DNA of 64,000 nt from Shewanella sp. SR44-3 (GTDB taxonomy: Bacteria; Pseudomonadota; Gammaproteobacteria; Enterobacterales; Shewanellaceae). The notes beneath the pieces are model-generated. The model was not told the DNA's origin. It made no database searches and was given only the letters and a program-made list of their open reading frames with translations. Shown piece by piece: positions 59,304-64,000 of this stretch (the first letter of the stretch is position 1; every line of letters begins with the position of its first letter). Made by a program: the position numbers and the translations under genes. The stretch covers positions 49,386 to 113,385 of the forward strand of contig NZ_JACJDV010000009.1 of assembly GCF_014163735.1 (NCBI RefSeq), in the 5' to 3' direction.

Positions 59304-59885
59304 TTAACGACTGACATCAGCGAGTAACTTCTTCGCCAATCGTGCAAGCTGCTCTGGATCCTGTTGGGTATGAGCAAAGGTTCTAAGTCCATAAATCCCC
59401 ATCATCAGATATTGTGCTAATTCTTGGCTAGTGGCTTGGCTGTTAATTTCATTACTTTGCTTAGCGCTATCAAACACTGAGATCAGTGCTGCTTGCCATG
59501 CAGTTAAATTTTTGTTGATAAGTGTTTTAATATCATCATCTTGCGTGCCCACTTCATTTAATGTTTTGGTCAACAGACAGGCTTTTGTCATGTCGTCTGA
59601 TAAGCATTCATTAAGGATTTCATTAAGGTAGTCACTTAAATTAGCTAAGCTTGAATGATTGTTGTTGAAAATATCAATAAACTGTTGATTTCGTTCGTCT
59701 TGATATTGACCAATTGCGGCGAGCAGTAAGCCTTTCTTATTTTCAAACGCACAATAAATTGACCCCGGATGTAATCCCGTGGCTTTGGTGAGATCTTGCA
59801 TGCTGGTTTTAGCGTAGCCTTTGGCGGTAAACACGCTCATGGCAGCACACAGAACAGCTTTGCGGTCGAACTCGGCATTTCTCAT
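59304..59885 (-). CDS. TetR-family transcriptional repressor (NemR-like context)
   Basis: Repressor of 193 residues from the ATG at 59885; an in-frame start 60 bp upstream is possible but adds non-family sequence. The N-terminal HTH reads AKTSMQDLTKATGLHPGSIYCAFENKKGLL. The C-terminal ligand domain contains two Cys close together (NECLSDDMTKACLLT, about residues 91 and 100). In E. coli NemR a Cys in this region senses electrophiles and hypochlorous acid. It is divergent from an old-yellow-enzyme gene, the same arrangement as a regulator of its own detoxifying target. Two palindromic operators lie between them. Confidence 0.9.
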   Translation of the reverse strand: MRNAEFDRKAVLCAAMSVFTAKGYAKTSMQDLTKATGLHPGSIYCAFENKKGLLLAAIGQYQDERNQQFIDIFNNNHSSLANLSDYLNEILNECLSDDMTKACLLTKTLNEVGTQDDDIKTLINKNLTAWQAALISVFDSAKQSNEINSQATSQELAQYLMMGIYGLRTFAHTQQDPEQLARLAKKLLADVSR

Positions 59886-59951
59886 AAAAAGAGCTTTCTT
59901 GAGGCTTAGTAAGGTAATTCTAACCAGCTTTGAAAAATTATACAAAAATAC

Positions 59952-59967
59952 TTGAATGAGGATTCAA
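59952..59967. promoter_or_regulatory. TetR operator, site 1
   Basis: Inverted repeat TTGAAT-GAGG-ATTCAA, perfect arms of 6 bp with a 4-bp spacer, between the divergent TetR and OYE genes. The same arms and spacing recur at site 2, with centres 27 bp apart. Confidence 0.8.
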
Positions 59968-59976
59968 ATAAGATTA

Positions 59977-59996
59977 TCTTGAATGCTCATTCAAGA
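59977..59996. promoter_or_regulatory. TetR operator, site 2
   Basis: A perfect 20-bp palindrome TCTTGAATGCTCATTCAAGA shares the TTGAAT-N4-ATTCAA core with site 1 and ends 12 bp before the OYE start codon. Binding here would block ribosome-site or promoter access of the OYE gene. Confidence 0.85.
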
Positions 59997-60008
59997 AAGG
60001 GGTATCAC

Positions 60009-61052
60009 ATGCCAGCTAACTTATTTCAAGCTTATACACTTAATAGCAGCTTAACCTTATCAAACAGAATTTTAATGGCACCGCTGACGCGTTGTATGGC
60101 TGATAATGACTTAGTGCCCACTCAGGCAATGGTCGAATACTATGCCCGCCGCGCAGAAGCAGGGCTTATCATTAGCGAAGCGACCATCATTAGGCCCGAC
60201 GGCCAAGGCTATCCTAATACGCCTGGTTTATTTACCCCTGCACAAATTCAAGGTTGGCGGGCTGTTACAGATGCAGTGCACAGTAAAGGTGGCAAGATAT
60301 TTGCCCAGTTGTGGCACACGGGCCGCGTGGCTCACCCGCACTTTTTTGGTGATGGCAAGGTGTTTTCAGCCTCAGCACAAGCGGTTGAAGGCAGCGTACC
60401 GAGAATGCGTGAACTCACTTACCAAACTCCCACTCCTGCGAGCTTGGACGACATTAAGCTGCTGGTGGCGGACTATGCTCAAGCGGCTGCAAATGCTATA
60501 GATGCAGGCTTTGATGGCGTAGAAATACACGGCGCGAACGGTTATCTGATTGATCAATTCTTGCACCATGACAGTAACCGCCGTGAAGATGAATACGGCC
60601 AAACCCCGGCAAACATGTCACGTTTTGCTCTGGAAGTGGTTGATGCTATTACTGCACGCATTGGCGCCGACAGAACGGCACTGCGGTTATCACCTGGTGC
60701 ATATTTTAATATGGGCGCAGATAAACGTGATCGTGAGGTATTTGATTATTTATTACCACAGCTTCAAAAGCGCAAGCTGGCTTTTTTACATATTGGAATT
60801 TTTGACGATGCCATGGAGTTTGACTACTTAGGCGGAAGGGTTTCCAGTTATGTTCGCAGTGTTTATAAGGGCACCCTGGTAGGCGTTGGCAGCTATACCG
60901 CAGAATCTGGTAGTGCTGCGATTGAGGCTAGCAAGTTTGATTTATTAGCCATAGGCAGGCCCTTTATTGCCAATCCAGATTACGTGGCTCGCGTGCGCGA
61001 AGGCAAAGAATTGCTTGCCTATTCTGATGCCATGTTGGCAGAGTTAGTGTGA
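60009..61052 (+). CDS. NADH:flavin oxidoreductase, old yellow enzyme family (NemA-like)
   Basis: FMN-dependent ene-reductase of 347 residues acting on electrophilic enones, nitro compounds or similar substrates. The start ATG at 60009 follows GAAAGGGG. Visible motifs are LTRCMADNDLVPT (flavin-binding), QLWHTGRVAHP, the catalytic-region EIHGANGYLIDQFLHHDSN and the C-terminal IGRPFIANPD. It is divergent from a TetR gene with a duplicated palindromic operator. In E. coli the pair nemR-nemA is induced by electrophiles; the same logic is inferred here. Confidence 0.92.
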   Translation: MPANLFQAYTLNSSLTLSNRILMAPLTRCMADNDLVPTQAMVEYYARRAEAGLIISEATIIRPDGQGYPNTPGLFTPAQIQGWRAVTDAVHSKGGKIFAQLWHTGRVAHPHFFGDGKVFSASAQAVEGSVPRMRELTYQTPTPASLDDIKLLVADYAQAAANAIDAGFDGVEIHGANGYLIDQFLHHDSNRREDEYGQTPANMSRFALEVVDAITARIGADRTALRLSPGAYFNMGADKRDREVFDYLLPQLQKRKLAFLHIGIFDDAMEFDYLGGRVSSYVRSVYKGTLVGVGSYTAESGSAAIEASKFDLLAIGRPFIANPDYVARVREGKELLAYSDAMLAELV

Positions 61053-61084
61053 ACATCAGCATAGTTACCACTTTTTAAGGAACG

Positions 61085-61102
61085 CATTTTCAGCTGAAAA
61101 TG
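61085..61102. repeat. Perfect 18-bp palindrome after the OYE gene
   Basis: CATTTTCAGCTGAAAATG is self-complementary over its whole length, 32 bp after the OYE stop. The second half overlaps another potential stem (TGAAAA at 61096-61101 and TTTTCA at about 61113-61118), so alternative structures are possible. Confidence 0.7.
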
Positions 61103-61153
61103 AACATTTAGTTTTCATCAACCCCAAATTTCGATGATATTAGGTTCCTGCCG

Positions 61154-61178
61154 CCACAGCTTATGCTGTGGTTTTTTT
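61154..61178 (+). terminator. Rho-independent terminator after the OYE gene
   Basis: The 7-bp stem CCACAGC/GCTGTGG has a TTAT loop and is followed by eight T residues. Confidence 0.92.
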
Positions 61179-61438
61179 TACCTAAATTTTACCTAGCTTT
61201 TACTGTTTCACTCAGTATTATGAACTAAATTATTGGCTTACCAATCTGTTGTCATTCAGGGGCAGGCTTACGATGCTAAAGGTTGAATAGAATATTGCCA
61301 GCTAGCAATAAGTCGGTGGCATATTAAGTGGGCGACATATAAGTAGGCAATATCAAAGATTAATGCTTTTCCCTCGCCGCCCGTTAGCATGTATATTCGC
61401 TATTTAGTTGCAGTGATGATTTTTAATAACCAATTTGA
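61179..61438. other. Intergenic region with no recognised gene
   Basis: About 260 bp after the OYE terminator; contains the promoter region of the lipid kinase gene. No repeat or RNA gene recognised except the short tandem units listed separately. Confidence 0.5.
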
Positions 61439-61474
61439 TAACTCATTCGCTAGCTCATTCAATAACTTATTCGG
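61439..61474 (+). repeat. Three tandem 12-bp units before the lipid kinase gene
   Basis: TAACTCATTCGC, TAGCTCATTCAA and TAACTTATTCGG lie in tandem immediately upstream of the ribosome-binding region of the kinase gene. The 12-bp period is a multiple of 3, so an upstream TTG start would read through it in frame. Confidence 0.7.
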
Positions 61475-61485
61475 TAAAGATAATA

Positions 61486-62490
61486 ATGAAAACAATACTG
61501 AAAAAAGTGCTGCTGGTGGTTAATCCCATGACCAATAAGCGCAAAGCCGCTTGGCAAGTCAGGGTGACTACAGCGTTAGAGCAGAGAAAATGGGCCTATC
61601 AGCACTACCAAACATCATCATGCCTCATCCAGAATCAGGCTTTTTTTAGTGATAATCTCGATAAATTTACTGATGTTATCGTGCTCGGCGGCGATGGTAC
61701 CTTGCATATTGTGGCTAACTGCATGGCTTATAGCGATATTCCCATGAGCTTTATTCCCTGCGGCACGGGCAATGATTTTGCTCGGAGTTGGTATGGTGAG
61801 ATCAGTGATGAGCAGTTACTTGAATGTGTGTTGTATGGACAGGTGAGCAGCATTAGTTTGGGGCAAGTTAATCAACGTTATTTTATCAATGTCGCTGGTG
61901 TTGGCTTTGATGGCGCATTGCTACAAGCAAGCCTAGGACGGAAAAGTTATTTCCCTAAATTGAGCTATTTACAGCAAACTTTAGAGCGCCTGTGGGGCTA
62001 TCAAGGCCAAGAACTTGAAGTTAGCGCTGTTAACGCTAGCAAGAACGAGGCTAAAAATAGGTTGAGATCATACTCGAAATCTAACAGTGAATTTGACCAT
62101 AAATCGGCTTGCGAACGTGAGCCAGAGCTTGCGGCGTTGATTGAAAGTTGTCAGCGGCCAAGCTTTATGCTCGCTATCGCTAATGGTCAGTATTTTGGTG
62201 GCGGCATGATGATAGCGCCTCATGCCCATGTAGCGGCGCCGCGGCTGGCATACTGCCATATTCAAGATTGCCGCTGGTCAGATAAACTCATCAACCTGCT
62301 GCGAATATTCTCAGGCGCTCACTTAGACGCCCCTATAGTTCAAGCTGGGCAGATCCATAACGGATTCAGCATACTCAGTGTGGGCATCCCAATGGAAGCC
62401 GATGGTGAATGGTTAGGTTTGAGTCCCGCAGAAATTACTGTACACCCAAATGCATTGAAGCTTAGAGGGGGGAAATATCTAGTTACTTAG
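61486..62490 (+). CDS. Diacylglycerol-kinase-fold lipid kinase (YegS/DgkB-like)
   Basis: Member of the DAGK catalytic-domain family that phosphorylates lipids or related substrates, 334 residues from the ATG at 61486. Motifs seen are the N-terminal LLVVNPMTNKRKA and the nucleotide-binding GGDGTLH (about residue 65). IPCGTGNDFARSW, INVAGVGFDGALLQA and, after an insert of about 30 residues, ANGQYFGGGMMIAPHA follow. The insert (near residues 190-220, Ser/Asn/Lys/Glu-rich) is longer than in typical YegS. Lipid substrate is unknown. Confidence 0.85.
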   Translation: MKTILKKVLLVVNPMTNKRKAAWQVRVTTALEQRKWAYQHYQTSSCLIQNQAFFSDNLDKFTDVIVLGGDGTLHIVANCMAYSDIPMSFIPCGTGNDFARSWYGEISDEQLLECVLYGQVSSISLGQVNQRYFINVAGVGFDGALLQASLGRKSYFPKLSYLQQTLERLWGYQGQELEVSAVNASKNEAKNRLRSYSKSNSEFDHKSACEREPELAALIESCQRPSFMLAIANGQYFGGGMMIAPHAHVAAPRLAYCHIQDCRWSDKLINLLRIFSGAHLDAPIVQAGQIHNGFSILSVGIPMEADGEWLGLSPAEITVHPNALKLRGGKYLVT

Positions 62491-62566
62491 AGAATTAGCT
62501 GCTTAGAGAGTGAGTTGGTTGTGATTAGTATTAAGCTGCTACAAGGTAGCCATCAGGCCAGCTCTT

Positions 62567-62592
62567 CATTATAATCAAATTATCATGTTTTA
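62567..62592 (+). promoter_or_regulatory. Shared promoter/operator motif, copy A (before the RHH gene)
   Basis: A 26-bp segment contains TATAAT followed by TTATCATGTTTTA. It matches 22 of 26 positions of a segment at 62826-62851 upstream of phnA. It lies 18 bp before the GTG start of the RHH gene. Confidence 0.6.
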
Positions 62593-62610
62593 ATTTAAGG
62601 CTAGAACACC

Positions 62611-62802
62611 GTGGAAAACAAAACCGCTCGCTTTACCGTCTTAATGGACCCACTTAAAAAGCAAGCCTTTGAGCAGCTCTGCGCTGCACAGGACTTAACA
62701 CCATCTCAAGTGACGCGGCAATTGATCCGTGAATATCTTGAAAAACACAATGTCAGTTTGGCAGATATCCACAGCGTAGCAAATCCACAAGTGAAGCGCT
62801 GA
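62611..62802 (+). CDS. Small ribbon-helix-helix-like protein
   Basis: Protein of 63 residues with a GTG start. The pattern TARFTVLMDPLKKQAFEQLC then TPSQVTRQLIREYLEKH fits a short beta strand followed by two helices, as in Arc/MetJ-type (CopG) ribbon-helix-helix DNA-binding proteins. No toxin gene is adjacent, so an orphan regulator is more likely than a toxin-antitoxin system. Its promoter motif recurs in front of the next gene, phnA, suggesting autoregulation and control of phnA (inference). Confidence 0.7.
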   Translation: MENKTARFTVLMDPLKKQAFEQLCAAQDLTPSQVTRQLIREYLEKHNVSLADIHSVANPQVKR

Positions 62803-62825
62803 CACTGGTCAGTTTGTGATAATCG

Positions 62826-62851
62826 TATTATAATGCAGTTATCATGTTTTA
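62826..62851 (+). promoter_or_regulatory. Shared promoter/operator motif, copy B (before phnA)
   Basis: Second copy of the 26-bp motif (TATAAT then TTATCATGTTTTA), 84 bp before the phnA start and 23 bp after the RHH stop codon. Confidence 0.6.
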
Positions 62852-62935
62852 GCTGTGTAGCTTAATGCTGAAATTTGGTTTCAACTAAGCAGAATATACG
62901 GTCAATGTTACGAATACAGAGAGTAGAGAATACTT

Positions 62936-63280
62936 ATGAGCGACGTCATCCCACCATGTCCTAAATGTGAATCACCTTATGCCTATTCAGACGGCACGTT
63001 ACTTATTTGCCCTGAGTGCGCTAACGAGTGGAATCCCAATGAAGTGGTAGTCGATCCTGATGCCATTATACTAAAAGATGCCGTAGGCAACTTATTAGCC
63101 GAAGGCGATAAAGTCACGCTAATCAAAGATTTGAAAGTCAAAGGCTCTTCATTGGTGTTAAAAGTCGGCACTAAAGCCGTCATCAACCGTTTTGTCGCCG
63201 GCGATCATGATATCGACTGTAAAGTCGACGGCAACGGCCAGATGATGCTTAAATCACAATTCGTGAAGAAGCAGAACTAA
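62936..63280 (+). CDS. PhnA/YjdM family zinc-ribbon protein
   Basis: Conserved protein of 114 residues like E. coli PhnA (YjdM), first named from the phosphonate region although a role in phosphonate use is not established. The N-terminal zinc ribbon is [21 protein letters not shown] (Cys at about 8, 11, 25, 28), followed by a small beta domain with [20 protein letters not shown] and [16 protein letters not shown]. It is monocistronic after the RHH gene and ends before a strong terminator. Confidence 0.9.
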   Translation: MSDVIPPCPKCESPYAYSDGTLLICPECANEWNPNEVVVDPDAIILKDAVGNLLAEGDKVTLIKDLKVKGSSLVLKVGTKAVINRFVAGDHDIDCKVDGNGQMMLKSQFVKKQN

Positions 63281-63333
63281 TATAAATTTTAAGCTTACGC
63301 GTGCAGATGAAATGTCGAGCGCTAGCCATAAAT

Positions 63334-63372
63334 AAAAATCCCCGCGACAGCCAAGTCAGCGGGGATTTTTTA
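63334..63372 (+). terminator. Rho-independent terminator after phnA
   Basis: The stem AAAAATCCCCGC/GCGGGGATTTTT has a 13-nt loop and a T-run. Confidence 0.92.
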
Positions 63373-63479
63373 TGGGCCTAATATACTCTATAAATTTAAA
63401 GGTAAATCTGAGCAATAACCCTTTGTCTTAAATAATCTTACAGTTTGGGCTTTAGTACCTGAATGGTGGCGCAAAGCTT

Positions 63480-63740
63480 CACTAGACACATCATGGCAAT
63501 TTGCGAGTAGACCGTCCATCTCATGGACGGGATGCTCGACTTTTTTAAATCAAGAGTCAAGGGCGGACTTGCTGCGTGTCGATGAGTGAATGCCATGATG
63601 GGGCTGTACACTAAAGTTCAATCTGCCACTTTGTTATAGGTTTTTTTAAATAATAACTACCGTAAATTTTCCAAACGGTGATTAAGGGAAGACTTGCTGC
63701 GAGTAGGTAAGAGAATGCCATGATGGGCTGTATGCCGATA
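63480..63740. repeat. Intergenic repeat cluster near the right edge
   Basis: Two direct copies of a roughly 45-bp motif (about 63563-63610 and 63687-63731) share ACTTGCTGCG and then AATGCCATGATGGG. A partial inverted copy (CATCATGGCA at about 63491) precedes them. A perfect hairpin CCGTCCAT-CTC-ATGGACGG lies at 63513-63531. No coding sequence is present. It may be a species-specific repeat or a decayed terminal-inverted-repeat element. Confidence 0.6.
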
Positions 63741-63806
63741 CTAAAACGTTACTATGCACTTATTTATGTTCTCGTGTGGACATTTTGTGGGCACAACAGA
63801 AACAAA

Positions 63807-63834
63807 AAGAGCTTAGCATTGCTGCTAAGCCCTT
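63807..63834 (-). terminator. Terminator downstream of the tmRNA-like 3' end (minus strand)
   Basis: On the minus strand the stem GCTTAGCA/TGCTAAGC has a 4-nt loop and is followed by TCTTTTTG, placed about 15 bp after the CCA of the tmRNA-like fragment, as expected for ssrA. Confidence 0.75.
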
Positions 63835-63842
63835 CTATAAAC

Positions 63843-63873
63843 TGGTGGGGCGGCGGGACTTGAACCCGCGTCC
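63843..63873 (-). ncRNA. 3'-terminal fragment resembling tmRNA (ssrA)
   Basis: The minus strand reads GGACGCGGGTTCAAGTCCCG and then CCGCCCCACCA: the tmRNA-type GGAC, T stem-loop, acceptor 3' strand and CCA. Only about 31 nt are recognisable; immediately upstream on the minus strand an IS3-type transposase begins. The acceptor strand appears one nucleotide shorter than in E. coli ssrA as I remember it. It could be ssrA cut by an IS, or the att-site remnant of an element integrated at ssrA. Confidence 0.65.
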
Positions 63874-63883
63874 AGTGTACTGG

Positions 63884-64000
63884 TCAACCCAAATTGGACA
63901 CTTTTAGTTGAGAATTTTCAAATTCTACAGGTGACAGATCACCATTAGCAGAATGAAGTCGCTCCAAGTTGTAATATTTCATGTAAGCAGTCACATCTTG
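63884..64000 (-). CDS. IS3-family transposase, C-terminal end (truncated by the window edge)
   Basis: The last 38 codons of a transposase OrfB are visible, entering from beyond the window. The reading contains AYMKYYNLERLHSANGD and SPVEFENSQLKVSNLG, typical of the integrase-core end of IS3 elements (YNxxRxH followed by SPxxFE). The IS end is probably close to 63876, right against the tmRNA-like fragment. Completeness cannot be judged here. Confidence 0.85.
   Translation of the reverse strand, partial: QDVTAYMKYYNLERLHSANGDLSPVEFENSQLKVSNLG

Noticed and set aside
62611..62802. RHH gene as antitoxin of a toxin-antitoxin pair
   Set aside because: No small toxin-like gene overlaps or follows within the usual distance; the next gene is PhnA-like with its own promoter motif.

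Overview
The window is a stretch of gammaproteobacterial chromosome. Its gene content and order (dnaK-dnaJ; barA/rlmD-relA-mazG-pyrG-eno-ftsB-ispD-ispF-truD-surE-pcm-nlpD-rpoS; mutS; recA; alaS-csrA; a Ser/Arg tRNA cluster; gshA) match the genus Shewanella or a close relative. That assignment is an inference from remembered synteny and protein similarity, not a database result. Base composition looks uniform and moderate in GC, except for AT-rich decayed DNA near 27.5-28.7 kb.

Layout. 0-6 kb: the DnaK/DnaJ chaperones behind a near-perfect sigma-32 promoter, a DEAD-box RNA helicase, and SOS-controlled dinB with a perfect LexA box. 6-10.7 kb (minus strand): an AEC transporter, a DUF416 protein and the BarA hybrid sensor kinase. 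10.7-25.4 kb (plus strand): a long conserved housekeeping run covering rRNA methylation, the stringent response, nucleotide and isoprenoid synthesis, cell division, tRNA modification, and the surE-pcm-nlpD-rpoS stationary-phase block. 25.6-29 kb: a chemoreceptor gene, then a mobile-element graveyard with a wrecked IS30-family transposase. 29-33.2 kb: mutS and SOS-controlled recA. 33.3-37.1 kb: a LytTR two-component cassette with a conserved membrane-anchored protein, and an alpha/beta hydrolase, sitting where recX is expected. 37.3-41.6 kb: alaS, csrA and six tRNA genes (2 Ser-GCT, 4 Arg-ACG). 41.7-54.1 kb: a secreted monohaem protein, a dicarboxylate symporter, a YqaA-type membrane protein, an M16 protease, gshA, two lipoproteins, a GGDEF protein and purEK. 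54.4-63.3 kb: OsmC, an AraC regulator with a divergent cupredoxin-like gene, a DsbA/FrnE-like protein, HPF, a YebC-family protein, a TetR/old-yellow-enzyme pair, a lipid kinase, a small ribbon-helix-helix protein and PhnA. 63.4-64 kb: intergenic repeats, a fragment resembling the 3' end of tmRNA, and the C-terminus of an IS3-family transposase, which looks like the edge of an integrated element.

Most of the window is ordinary core genome, and I did not find a convincing new multi-gene system. The most unusual signals lie between genes: two inverted copies of a roughly 280-bp terminal-inverted-repeat element (23.0 and 28.7 kb); a 13-bp tandem array separating ispD from ispF; a 26-bp motif shared by the promoters of the small RHH gene and phnA; a duplicated palindromic operator between the TetR and OYE genes; a mispaired variable arm in one of two tRNA-Ser copies; and the tmRNA-end/IS junction at the right edge. 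The LytTR cassette with its hypothetical partner is the best candidate for an uncharacterised signalling unit.
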